Assembly (NCBI GenBank): GCA_024693135.1
Contig: JAILLN010000065.1
Location: 1-64,000, forward strand
DNA from: Lachnospiraceae bacterium
GTDB lineage: Bacteria > Bacillota > Clostridia > Lachnospirales > Lachnospiraceae
Length of the DNA: 64,000 bases
Direction: 5' to 3'
Part shown: piece after piece, positions 8,566-17,854 of the stretch
Layout: every line of letters starts with the position of its first letter
Position numbering within the stretch: the stretch's first letter is position 1
Program-made: the position numbers and the translations under genes
The notes under the pieces: model-generated
Told to the model about the DNA's origin: nothing
What the model saw: only the letters and a program-made list of their open reading frames with translations
Databases searched by the model: none

Positions 8566-9345
8566 TCATACGGGCTTTCTCAATTCAAGCTCCTGTGAAT
8601 AGCTTATCTGATTTCTTTTAAGGAATTCCTCCAATCCGGATACCTCCTCCGGCTGGGCAAGCAGCCAGGGCTGGTGCGCATCGCAGCCCAGGATGAAGCT
8701 TGAGCCAAGGGAGGATGCCAGGCGGAAGAATTCACCGCAGGGATAATTTCTCTTTGTGGTATAGCCGTAGAAATTCACTTCCAGTGGAATGCCACATTCC
8801 TTTGCCGCCACGCAGAGCCTTCCCATCTCCTGCCGGTAAAGTTCCTCCCTTCCCCGGTAATCAAAGCGGATCAGATCCGGGTGGGCCACATAGGAAAAAA
8901 CCCCGGTACGGATACCTTCTATCGTCACATCCACATAATCAATGAGCCTTTGGGGATCCTCTGTCGGCGCCCCTGCATAAAAGCCCTCTGCTTCATCCCT
9001 GACATTATGCTGTCCGAGGATCAGATAATCCAGGGGATAGTTTCTCAGCACCCCCATGAGCTCCTCGAACATGGAGGGAAAATATTCCGCCTCAAAGCCG
9101 ATGAGGATCTCGATCCGATCCTTATACTCTTCCCGAAGACGGAGGAGGGTATCGAAATAGTCATCCAGATCCTCCATTCCCATGCGGATCTTCGATACAA
9201 ATCCATCCTTAAAGGGCCAGGGCACATGGTCGGAAAAGCCCAGGGTCTGAAAGCCCTTCGCAATGGCCGCCTCGATATACATCCGTTCGCTTCCCACCGC
9301 ATGATGGCAGCGGGGCGTGTGGGTATGATAGTTCTTAAGGATCAT
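8566..9345 (-). CDS. PHP-domain histidinol-phosphatase-like protein
   Basis: NYHTHTPRCHHAVGSERMYIEAAIAKGFQTLGFSDH; C-terminal ILGCDAHQP. Confidence 0.85.
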   Translation of the reverse strand: MILKNYHTHTPRCHHAVGSERMYIEAAIAKGFQTLGFSDHVPWPFKDGFVSKIRMGMEDLDDYFDTLLRLREEYKDRIEILIGFEAEYFPSMFEELMGVLRNYPLDYLILGQHNVRDEAEGFYAGAPTEDPQRLIDYVDVTIEGIRTGVFSYVAHPDLIRFDYRGREELYRQEMGRLCVAAKECGIPLEVNFYGYTTKRNYPCGEFFRLASSLGSSFILGCDAHQPWLLAQPEEVSGLEEFLKRNQISYSQELELRKPV

Positions 9346-10544
9346 GCCTTATCCTGTCCGTCCTGCTTCTCCCCAGGGGCAGGAGCGCCGGGAGACGGCT
9401 GGTTCTGTACCGCTGAAGGATCCGGCTGTGCAGGATAACCAGGAGGCGTAGAAAGATTCTGGGGCTGCATGGCCTGCATCTCCTTCTGCCTCTGCTCCAT
9501 CTGCTTCCTTCTTTCCGCCCTTCTTTCCGCACTCTTCCGGCTGCTCCTCTTGATAATGAGGACGACCCCGAAGATGATCAGGGCAAGGATGATCAGATGC
9601 AGCCAGTTCCGGACCAGGAACAGGACCAGCCCCTTAAAGAATTCCTGTATCTCCGTGAGGGAAGCCGCAAAGTTTTTGGAGATCCGCTCAGCGAAGGTAA
9701 GCTCCGGCGGGTCCACCTTTTCCTCATAGATCCTGACCTCCCTGAGGTTAATGTTCACATAGGAATAAGTCACATCCGTATCCATCCGGCGGATGTTGGA
9801 ATTATCCTGGTTGAGGCGGGTCTGGACCGAAGTGATCCGGTCCTGGATCTCCAATACGTCGCTGACCTTGGTGGCCTGCTCCATGATCTCATTCAGCTGC
9901 TTTTTCTCTGCCTCCAAGGACTCGATCTCCGCCTTTGTGTCAGAGTACTGCTGGGTGATGTTCTGGGCGCTGGTATTGCGGGAGTCCACCACCGCATCCA
10001 TATTCCCCGTGGAATCGATGAAATCCCGGTAATTCTTAGCCGGAACACGGTATTCTACATAATAAGTCCTGCCGTTCCTCACTCCGCTTCCGGTGGTATA
10101 CCAGCTGGTATCCCCCTCCGAGAAGTTTTCGCTCTGGATCAGGGCGCCGTATTTTTCCCCGGCCTCGCGGATCTCCTTCAGGGCATTTTCAAAATGGATG
10201 GAGCTCATGGAGATATCTGCATAATATACGATCTTTTCGGCATCCAGCACGACATCCTTGTTGGAAGCCACCATCTTCGTTCCCTCTTCCGGAGCACTCG
10301 CCGTATCTCCCTCATCGGACGAACGGTCGAGCATCATCCCGGCATCCATGGATTCCCCATAGGATTCATAATCATAGGCTTCCTCTGCCGCAGCCTCCAT
10401 CGGCTCTTCGTAGTAGCCGTTATCCTCGTAAGCCCCGGCCTCCGACTTGGCGGCGGCATAAGAGCCTCCTCCGCTTCCTCCGCAGGCCGTCATCGTAAGC
10501 ACAGCCGCCATGATGCAGATCATCCATTTGCTTTTTTTTCTCAT
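9342..10544 (-). CDS. DUF4349-type lipoprotein
   Basis: Lipobox-like LTMTACGGS; IVYYADISMSSIHFENALKEI; coiled coil; C-terminal TM. Confidence 0.75.
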   Translation of the reverse strand: MRKKSKWMICIMAAVLTMTACGGSGGGSYAAAKSEAGAYEDNGYYEEPMEAAAEEAYDYESYGESMDAGMMLDRSSDEGDTASAPEEGTKMVASNKDVVLDAEKIVYYADISMSSIHFENALKEIREAGEKYGALIQSENFSEGDTSWYTTGSGVRNGRTYYVEYRVPAKNYRDFIDSTGNMDAVVDSRNTSAQNITQQYSDTKAEIESLEAEKKQLNEIMEQATKVSDVLEIQDRITSVQTRLNQDNSNIRRMDTDVTYSYVNINLREVRIYEEKVDPPELTFAERISKNFAASLTEIQEFFKGLVLFLVRNWLHLIILALIIFGVVLIIKRSSRKSAERRAERRKQMEQRQKEMQAMQPQNLSTPPGYPAQPDPSAVQNQPSPGAPAPGEKQDGQDKA

Positions 10545-10668
10545 AATCTGACCCTCCACTCAAATTGTATTCATATGCCGCCACAATGATGACAGCCCTC
10601 ATCCTGTCCCTTCCCTCAAACATCCCAGGCCGACCAGGCCTTGAAAGCAAAGGAATGCCATATACCGC

Positions 10669-11778
10669 TCAATCGGTGATGATCATGCTGGCGCAGTTAA
10701 CGTCATTTGCCAGGTCATAGATTTTTCCTGTCTTCAGTCCCAGGACAACGGGCCGCATGTTGTTGATCTTATAATTTTTCAATACCCTGGCAGGCTCTCC
10801 CGTGGAAAGATGCACGACGCTGTCTACAGGATACAGGATCACGCTCTGCAGGAAGGCTTTCATCACACGGATGTCGATCTCCCCGGTCATGGCCATGATC
10901 ATTTCTATGGCCTCCCTCTTGGAAAAAGCCTTCTTATAGGGCCTCTCGGTTACCAGCGCATCATAGACATCGGCTACCGCGATGATCTTCGCGTATTTAT
11001 GGATCCTATTTTCCGGAAGGCCCTGGGGATATCCCGATCCGTTGATCTTCTCGTGATGCTCCAGCACGCCCTCCATGATCCCCTGGGAAAAGCCCCTGCC
11101 CTTGAGGATCTTGAAGCCGAAGAGAGAATGCTGGCGCATGATCTTGAACTCATCATCCGAAAGCCTGCCCGGCTTATTCAGCACCTCCAGGGGGATATTC
11201 GACTTGCCTACGTCATGCAGAAGTCCCGCAACGCACAGCTCCTCCATCTCCTGCTTGCTCAGCCCGAAATTTCTGGCAATGATCATGGACATGGTCGCTA
11301 CATCCACGCTGTGCTTGAAGGTATATTCATCGCTGACCTTGATCAGGTTGATATCCACGGCTACCGCATCGTTACTGTGGATCACGGAGATCAGCTCATT
11401 GGATACGTTCTCGGAGGCTTCCATGAAGCTTTCATCCTCAGGATTGGAGAAGATGTACTTCACTCCTTCCCCCACCCGTTCCACCACCTCGTGGCTGAGC
11501 TCCACCTTGGCCCGGTCTTCTTCCCGGTTCTTTTGGGCTTCTTCCTCTACTTCAGGCGGAAGCTCAGCCGGAATCTCCTCCTCCGGATATTCCTCAGGCT
11601 CATCCGACTCTACGTAGATGCCCTCCAGGCTCCCCGCGGTAATATATTTGATCTGAAAATCATCCAGGAAGGATCCCCGGCCGATCATGGTCCGGCCGGA
11701 GCTGTCCATGATATCCTGCTCCAGCTTCATGCCGTTTTTCAGATCTTTAACGTCAACAAATTTCCTGTGCTTTGCCAA
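10669..11778 (-). CDS. HD-GYP domain protein
   Basis: HDVGKSNIPLEVLNKPG, EHHEKINGSGYPQGL, IIAVADVYDALVTERPYKKA. Confidence 0.92.
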   Translation of the reverse strand: MAKHRKFVDVKDLKNGMKLEQDIMDSSGRTMIGRGSFLDDFQIKYITAGSLEGIYVESDEPEEYPEEEIPAELPPEVEEEAQKNREEDRAKVELSHEVVERVGEGVKYIFSNPEDESFMEASENVSNELISVIHSNDAVAVDINLIKVSDEYTFKHSVDVATMSMIIARNFGLSKQEMEELCVAGLLHDVGKSNIPLEVLNKPGRLSDDEFKIMRQHSLFGFKILKGRGFSQGIMEGVLEHHEKINGSGYPQGLPENRIHKYAKIIAVADVYDALVTERPYKKAFSKREAIEMIMAMTGEIDIRVMKAFLQSVILYPVDSVVHLSTGEPARVLKNYKINNMRPVVLGLKTGKIYDLANDVNCASMIITD

Positions 11779-11818
11779 ATCCCGACTATCCCCCTATCAG
11801 GAAGCTTTTCTTATTTGT

Positions 11819-14185
11819 TCACTCTCTGATACAGTCGCTGAAATATGCCTGATTATAGATGTCCGTAAAACGGTACAGGGCATATATCCCGTCCACATCA
11901 AGCTTCTTATCGGCAAGGGTAAGCCCATCCTCCACCTCAAAGGGTTCCCCTAAAGTAAAGCTGTCCACATACCTGCCCTCGTAGGTATAATAATCACAGA
12001 GCAGCTCGATCTCATCCCCTTCCCGGATCTCCGTAAGCCCCCGGGCCACCGTCTCGCTTTCTGTCTTGTCATATTCCGGATCTGCCCCAAGCACCTCGCC
12101 CTCCGGTTTTTCATCCGAAAAGCAGACCAGGATCCGGACCTTCTGTCCGTTCAGCTTTGCCGGGATATAGCCCGAGATCCGGTAGGCATCGCCCTCCTCC
12201 TGGGTATCTGTATGATAATAAGCCACGGCCTGGCCGTTCAGGGTGAGCCAGGTTCCCTCCAGGTCAGGAAGAAGGTTTTCCTCCTCGTCAAGCTCATAGA
12301 TATTATCCAGCCCGAGGTCGATATAACCCTCGCCGTCATCCACATAGAGGTTCAGGTCTACGGTATGTACCAGCTTCCATTGATCCTCCGGCAGCTTGAT
12401 GCAGTCCTTTCCTTCACTGTTTTTTACCCATTTCAGGTTCCCGGGGTCAAACTGGTTTTCCGCGATATACTGCACAGTAGCCTCATCGCTCATTTCCCGC
12501 TCATCCAGAAATCCGGCATTTCCCTCTTCCAGATCCGCCAGGTTCCGGAAGCTTCCGCCGGCCATCATGTTCACGGCCTGCATGATCTGAAGGGCACTCT
12601 GGAGGGTTGAGGAGCTTCCTCCGGAAAAGGCTCCTCCTGCCGTGCCGCCCAAAAGCGAAGCCAGGGGAGAGGTCTGTCCTCCCGAAGCCACCTGGGCCGC
12701 AGCCTGAAGCCCGGCGAATTCCCGGATACAGCCGGAATACTCCGCATCCATCCCGATGGCTTCATTGATCTGGATCGCCTTGTCAACCTTATCCTTCTTC
12801 TGGTACGGGAAATAAATGGAAAGCCCGTTGCTGTCTGCCATCCCATTTCCGTAGCGGTTATACTTCACGGCACCTTTTATGGTATCCGCCAGTGCCTTTC
12901 CCTCCGGCGTACCCAGCCTTTCGGTAAAATGCACCAGGTCGATCTGGTCCAGCTTGGAAGAGACGGCATACTCCTTCGTCCCCTGCCTGGCATCGGAAAC
13001 CGCCTTGAAATCACCGCCCTTGATCTGCTCCGTCACGCTTCCGGCCCATGCCTTGAATTCATCCGGCAGTGTCTCGGAAAGCTCAGAGAGATCCACCAGA
13101 GAAAGGGTCGTCTTCTGCCTCGGCACGGTCCTCTCACATACCCCCACAAAATCATCCACGATGGCCTTGCCCAGGTCAACCGTAGACATCCCGGGATCCG
13201 CTGAAAGGGCTGAGAGCCAGTTGGTATAATACCAGCCCACTCCCGGCTCCGTCTCCTCTGAAGCAATGAGATAATCCGCATGCTCCGACATGGCAAGAGC
13301 CGTCTCTACCGTGGCCATGAGGCAGGCATCGAAGCCGATGAAGTCAAACTTTGCGCCCGCATTCCCCAGAGCCTTGTCAAGCCCTACCAAGGTCATGGAG
13401 CCGCTGTTTTTATTCTTTTCATCATATCCATATCCCGTGACGGAGCCTCCGCCATGATCCCAGAGGATCAGCATGTTGCGGTTTGCAGGGAAGCTTTCCG
13501 TGCAGAACCGGATGAAATCCGTCAGGTTATCCGGATCAGTCATGGACTTCGAGCCCGCATCCTCCTTCAAAAGCTTAAGCCCGCCATCCTTCACCTGGTA
13601 GATCTGGTTCCGGTCGCTTTTTACGATTTTATTTTTCCATTCCCTGGCTCCCCCGGTAAATACCACCAGATTGACCTTGTCCGAAAGCTCCGCCTTCGTC
13701 ATTTCCGTCAGGTCATTGGTAGCCATGCCGTTATTGGACTCCAGGTCTGTGCCGCAAAGGTAAACCATGAGGGTTACGATGTCTTCCCCATTCCCCTTGA
13801 TCTCCGTATATTTGGGCCTTGCTTTCTCCGATACCGACCGGTCAGGTTCGTATCCTCCCTCTACGCTTCCCGTAGAATACATGCCCCCATATCCGTTAAG
13901 CTCCTGCGAGTCCTGGATGGTGCTCTGGACTTCCTGGGCGGAATCGCCGGAAAGCAGGGAAGCGACGCCTCTGCCTCCCCCAAAGATCAGCAGGAGAAGC
14001 AGGACTGCAATGACCGAAAGGCCGCCTCCCCGCCTGCCTCCGGATCTTCTCGGATCCTGGCCGCCGCCCCCAAATGAAGATCCCGTGCCCACGGGGCCTG
14101 TGCCATGTCCGCTTCCGCTTCTATGCACTCCCACGCTTCCGGGAGCCACATTCTTTTGTCTTGCTCTGGGCCTGTCTGCCATCAC
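11819..14185 (-). CDS. Clostripain-related (C11 family) cysteine peptidase, N-terminally membrane anchored
   Basis: LILWDHGGGSVTGYGYDE (His) and FIGFDACLMATVETA (Cys); Gly/Arg-rich N-terminus then a hydrophobic TM. Confidence 0.88.
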   Translation of the reverse strand: MMADRPRARQKNVAPGSVGVHRSGSGHGTGPVGTGSSFGGGGQDPRRSGGRRGGGLSVIAVLLLLLIFGGGRGVASLLSGDSAQEVQSTIQDSQELNGYGGMYSTGSVEGGYEPDRSVSEKARPKYTEIKGNGEDIVTLMVYLCGTDLESNNGMATNDLTEMTKAELSDKVNLVVFTGGAREWKNKIVKSDRNQIYQVKDGGLKLLKEDAGSKSMTDPDNLTDFIRFCTESFPANRNMLILWDHGGGSVTGYGYDEKNKNSGSMTLVGLDKALGNAGAKFDFIGFDACLMATVETALAMSEHADYLIASEETEPGVGWYYTNWLSALSADPGMSTVDLGKAIVDDFVGVCERTVPRQKTTLSLVDLSELSETLPDEFKAWAGSVTEQIKGGDFKAVSDARQGTKEYAVSSKLDQIDLVHFTERLGTPEGKALADTIKGAVKYNRYGNGMADSNGLSIYFPYQKKDKVDKAIQINEAIGMDAEYSGCIREFAGLQAAAQVASGGQTSPLASLLGGTAGGAFSGGSSSTLQSALQIMQAVNMMAGGSFRNLADLEEGNAGFLDEREMSDEATVQYIAENQFDPGNLKWVKNSEGKDCIKLPEDQWKLVHTVDLNLYVDDGEGYIDLGLDNIYELDEEENLLPDLEGTWLTLNGQAVAYYHTDTQEEGDAYRISGYIPAKLNGQKVRILVCFSDEKPEGEVLGADPEYDKTESETVARGLTEIREGDEIELLCDYYTYEGRYVDSFTLGEPFEVEDGLTLADKKLDVDGIYALYRFTDIYNQAYFSDCIRE

Positions 14186-14259
14186 GATTCCTTCTTTCTA
14201 TCCATAATCAATATATTCTATCAAATAATCTCCAAAATGTAAAAGCTAACGGGACACGT

Positions 14260-14291
14260 AAAAAAAGCCCGCCGCTTGGCTGCGGCAGGCT
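14260..14291 (-). terminator. Rho-independent terminator downstream of cheR
   Basis: Minus strand AGCCTGCCGC-AGCCAA-GCGGCGGGCT followed by TTTTTTT. Confidence 0.8.
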
Positions 14292-14318
14292 GATTGAAGC
14301 ATGTAGTTTAAGGACGGT

Positions 14319-15095
14319 TCAAACCTTGCGGTAGTAGAAGGAATTCTCCCTGGCCAGGCCGATCTCCTTGTAGTTCATGATCTGCTCCGTGCTTCCGATG
14401 AAGAGAAGCCCGCCGCTCTTCAGGGAGGCGGCAAATTTGGCAAAGACCTCATTCTTTGCTTCATCCGTGAAGTAGATCAGCACATTCCGGCAGACGATGA
14501 AGTCATAATTGGTCTCATAGCGGTCCTTCAGCAGATTATGCTCTTTGAAGGTCACTCTCTTCTTGATATCCTCGGAGATCTGGTAGGAAGGCCCCACCTG
14601 GGTGAAGTACTGCTTCTTCAGGTCAGCCGGCACCCCCGCGATGCTCTTTGCCGAATAAAGCCCGACCTTCGCCTTTCCGATCACCGTCTTGTCCAGGTCT
14701 GTGGCCAGGATCTTGATCTGGTTCATGGGAATATGCTTGGAAAAAGCCATCACCAGGGAATAGGGCTCGTCTCCGGTAGAGCAGGCGGCGCTCCAGATCT
14801 TCAGGTTCTTGCCGAAACGGCTGATCAGATCCGGGATGAATTGCTGATCCATGAGCTTCCACTGATCCGGGTTGCGGTAAAACTCCGAAACATTGATGGT
14901 AATGTAATTGATGAACTCGTCGAAGATCTCAGACCGTGTCTTCAAGGCTTCCACATAAGCAGGATATCCCTTGATCCCGTTCTTGGTGATCAGGGAATCG
15001 ATCCGCCGCTTCATCTGCTTCTCCTTGTAGGAGTTCAGATCGATCTTCGTCATCTTCAAGATTTCTTTCTTAAAATCCTCATAATTATCCAGCAT
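14319..15095 (-). CDS. cheR: CheR-type protein-glutamate O-methyltransferase
   Basis: FYRNPDQWKLMDQQFIPDLI, IWSAACSTGDEPYSLVMAF, CRNVLIYF. Confidence 0.92.
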   Translation of the reverse strand: MLDNYEDFKKEILKMTKIDLNSYKEKQMKRRIDSLITKNGIKGYPAYVEALKTRSEIFDEFINYITINVSEFYRNPDQWKLMDQQFIPDLISRFGKNLKIWSAACSTGDEPYSLVMAFSKHIPMNQIKILATDLDKTVIGKAKVGLYSAKSIAGVPADLKKQYFTQVGPSYQISEDIKKRVTFKEHNLLKDRYETNYDFIVCRNVLIYFTDEAKNEVFAKFAASLKSGGLLFIGSTEQIMNYKEIGLARENSFYYRKV

Positions 15096-15202
15096 ATATA
15101 TATCCTCCCCGTCCTATGTCCTCTTAAGGAAGCAAAGCATCATATGGTGAAAAAGTCCTATTTACAAGAGTGAGTTTGCGTTTCCGCAAACCCACCTGTC
15201 CG

Positions 15203-16360
15203 TCATTCTTCGTTTGAACCTTCCTGTGTTTCCTCTCCTGCAGGCTCTTCCTGAGGAGCTTCCTCTGCCTTCGGCTCCTCTGTCGGAGGAGGTGTCAGGG
15301 CTTTCATGCTGAGGGAGATCTTTTTCTCATTTTCATCCAGGTCGACTACCTTTGCCGTAACCTCCTGTCCTGTCTTCAGCACATCAGAGGGCTTGTCGAT
15401 ATGGGTATGGGCGATCTGGGATACATGAAGCAGGGCATCGATCCCGGCCTCAAGCTCCACGAAAGCACCGAAATCGGTCATCCTTGCTACCCGGCCGGTG
15501 ACAATATTGCCCACGGCATATTTCTCTGCGGCATTGAGCCAGGGATTGCGGTCCGGGAACTTCATGGAAAGCGCCACCTTGCTTCCGTTGATATCCTTGA
15601 TCAGGACATCCACTTCTTCCCCGACCTTGAACATCTTCTTCGGGCTCTCTACATGGCCCCAGGACATCTCCGAAATATGAAGCAGACCGTCCACTCCGCC
15701 CAGGTCGATGAAGGCACCGAAATCGGTAAGGTTCTTTACCGTGCCATGTACCGTATCCCCTACGCCGATGCGCTCGAAGAGCTCCTTGCGCAGCGCCTCG
15801 TTCTTCTCGCGGATCAAGACCTTGCGGTCGCCGATGATCCTTCTCCTGCGGGGGTTGAATTCCGTGATGATGAATTCGATCTCCTGGTCTAAGTATTTCC
15901 CAAGATCTCTTTCAAAGGAATCGCTCACCAGGCTTGCCGGAATGAATACCTTCGTATCCTCTACCAGCACGGACAGGCCGCCTTCCACGACCTTGACTAC
16001 CTTAGCCTTCAATACTTCTTTATTGTTATAGGCTTCTTCGATCCGTTTATTGCCCTTATCCTGTGCCAGACGCCGGTAGGTCAGGATCACCTGGCCGTCG
16101 CCGTCATTGATCTTCAGGACCTTGGTCTCCATCTTGTCGCCCACATGGACTACCGTGGTCAGATCCAGGTTCGGCTCATTGGAATATTCCTGCCTGGTCA
16201 CGATGCCGTCCGACTTATAGTGGATATTCAGCACGATCTCTTCGGGCTTGACGGAAATAACGGTTCCCTCTACCACCTCTCCTGCATGTAGTTTCATTTT
16301 GCAATTGCCTTCATCCTCAAGCTTTTCTAGCATTTGTCCAAAAGTCATATCGTCTGACAT
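15203..16360 (-). CDS. rpsA: S1 RNA-binding domain protein (30S ribosomal protein S1 homolog), four S1 repeats
   Basis: VHGTVKNLTDFGAFIDLGGVDGLLHISEMSW and VTGRVARMTDFGAFVELEAGIDALLHVSQ; AGGAGG 9 nt upstream of ATG. Confidence 0.9.
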   Translation of the reverse strand: MSDDMTFGQMLEKLEDEGNCKMKLHAGEVVEGTVISVKPEEIVLNIHYKSDGIVTRQEYSNEPNLDLTTVVHVGDKMETKVLKINDGDGQVILTYRRLAQDKGNKRIEEAYNNKEVLKAKVVKVVEGGLSVLVEDTKVFIPASLVSDSFERDLGKYLDQEIEFIITEFNPRRRRIIGDRKVLIREKNEALRKELFERIGVGDTVHGTVKNLTDFGAFIDLGGVDGLLHISEMSWGHVESPKKMFKVGEEVDVLIKDINGSKVALSMKFPDRNPWLNAAEKYAVGNIVTGRVARMTDFGAFVELEAGIDALLHVSQIAHTHIDKPSDVLKTGQEVTAKVVDLDENEKKISLSMKALTPPPTEEPKAEEAPQEEPAGEETQEGSNEE

Positions 16361-17198
16361 AATTTTGAACCTCCTCGATTATAGTGCTCGGAGTTGATGC
16401 CCCGGCCGTAATACCTACACAAGCAGTCGATTCAGAGAAAAAACCATTCCGTGAAACCAAATCTTCAAGTGTCTGTATAAATATTGTGTTACCGCAGTGC
16501 TCCGAACAGATCTCATACAGCTTCCGAGAATTGGAACTCATGGTATCCCCGATGACGATCATGGCATCAGAGTGCCTGGACAGCTCCTCTGCTTCAGACT
16601 GGCGAGCAGACGTGGCATTGCATATGGTGTTCACAACATTTATAATATACCTTTTTTTTTCCAATATTTCAACAAGTTCTTTAAATTTATTCTGATGAAA
16701 TGTTGTCTGTGCCACAAGGAAGACCTTCCTACCCGGATCTAAAGCCAGTGTTTCCGCCTCTTCGGCATCCTTGATCACCGCCACGTCCTTCCCTGCAAAG
16801 CTTAATATCCCCTGCACCTCGGGATGATCCGGATCCCCCGCGATGACGATCTGGCTGCCCTTTTTTGCCTCATCCTCCACGATCTGATGGATCTTCAGCA
16901 CAAAGGGACAGGTGGCATCCACCAGAGTGCATCCGTTTTTATGGATCAGCTCATAGATGTCCTTTGGCACCCCATGGGAACGGATGACCACCGTGACGCC
17001 CTTAAGCTTTTCCAGCTCTTCCCTGCTCCGAATGACCTTTACGCCCTTTGATTCCAGCTCCTTCACCACCGTGTCATTGTGGATGATGGGACCATAGGTA
17101 TAGATGTCCTCGTTCTTTCCGATCCTGCCGTATACCGTATCCACGGCCTGCCTTACCCCGAAGCAGAAGCCCGCGCTTTTTGCCGTCGTGACCTTCAT
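16317..17198 (-). CDS. ispH: 4-hydroxy-3-methylbut-2-enyl diphosphate reductase
   Basis: AKSAGFCFGVRQAVD, IRSHGVPKDIYE, DATCPFVLKIH, GDPDHPEVQGI, GITAGASTPSTIIEEV. Confidence 0.95.
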   Translation of the reverse strand: MKVTTAKSAGFCFGVRQAVDTVYGRIGKNEDIYTYGPIIHNDTVVKELESKGVKVIRSREELEKLKGVTVVIRSHGVPKDIYELIHKNGCTLVDATCPFVLKIHQIVEDEAKKGSQIVIAGDPDHPEVQGILSFAGKDVAVIKDAEEAETLALDPGRKVFLVAQTTFHQNKFKELVEILEKKRYIINVVNTICNATSARQSEAEELSRHSDAMIVIGDTMSSNSRKLYEICSEHCGNTIFIQTLEDLVSRNGFFSESTACVGITAGASTPSTIIEEVQNYVRRYDFWTNARKA

Positions 17199-17854
17199 TG
17201 TGCATCGATAAGGCGGATGATCTCTTCGGATACTTCCTTTGCCGTCATCTGATCCGTATCGATCTCCACGGCTCCCTCCGCCTTCGTCAGGGGAGATTCC
17301 TTCCGGGTCATGTCCTGCTCATCCCGAAGCCGGATCTCTTCTTCGATCTGCTTCAGGTCTGCTTCCATTCCCTTGGCCAGGTTTTCCTCATACCGCCGCT
17401 TTGCCCTGACCTCTGCGCTTGCGGTCAGATAGATCTTTACCGGGGCATCCGGCAGGACCTTTGTGCCGATGTCCCTCCCGTCCATGACCACGCTGTTTTC
17501 CCTGGCGATCTCCTGCTGCATCGCCACCAGCCGTTCCCGCACCTGCCGCACGGCAGAGGATTTGGAAGCCGCACGGCTCACTTCTCCGGTACGGATGAGG
17601 CCCGTCACATTCTCCCCGTTAAGATATACACACTGCTCCCCGCCTTCATAGCGGATATCGATCTTCGGCCGCACGCACGCCTCCACGATGGCATCCGGTT
17701 TATCCAGATCCACGCCCTCTCTCAGCATGTATAGGGCCATGGCCCGGTACATGGCTCCGGTATCCACGTAGATGAAGCCCTTTTTCCGCGCCACTTCTTT
17801 TGCTACGGTTGATTTGCCCGCTCCTGCAGGCCCGTCGATGGCTACACTGATCAT
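17195..17854 (-). CDS. cmk: Cytidylate kinase
   Basis: VAIDGPAGAGKSTVAKEVARKKGFIYVDTGAMYRA; VMDGRDIGTKVLPDA. Confidence 0.95.
   Translation of the reverse strand: MISVAIDGPAGAGKSTVAKEVARKKGFIYVDTGAMYRAMALYMLREGVDLDKPDAIVEACVRPKIDIRYEGGEQCVYLNGENVTGLIRTGEVSRAASKSSAVRQVRERLVAMQQEIARENSVVMDGRDIGTKVLPDAPVKIYLTASAEVRAKRRYEENLAKGMEADLKQIEEEIRLRDEQDMTRKESPLTKAEGAVEIDTDQMTAKEVSEEIIRLIDAQ

Noticed and set aside
14300-14335. tRNA T-arm-like GGTTCAAACC
   Set aside because: No acceptor, D or anticodon arms; it overlaps the cheR stop region.
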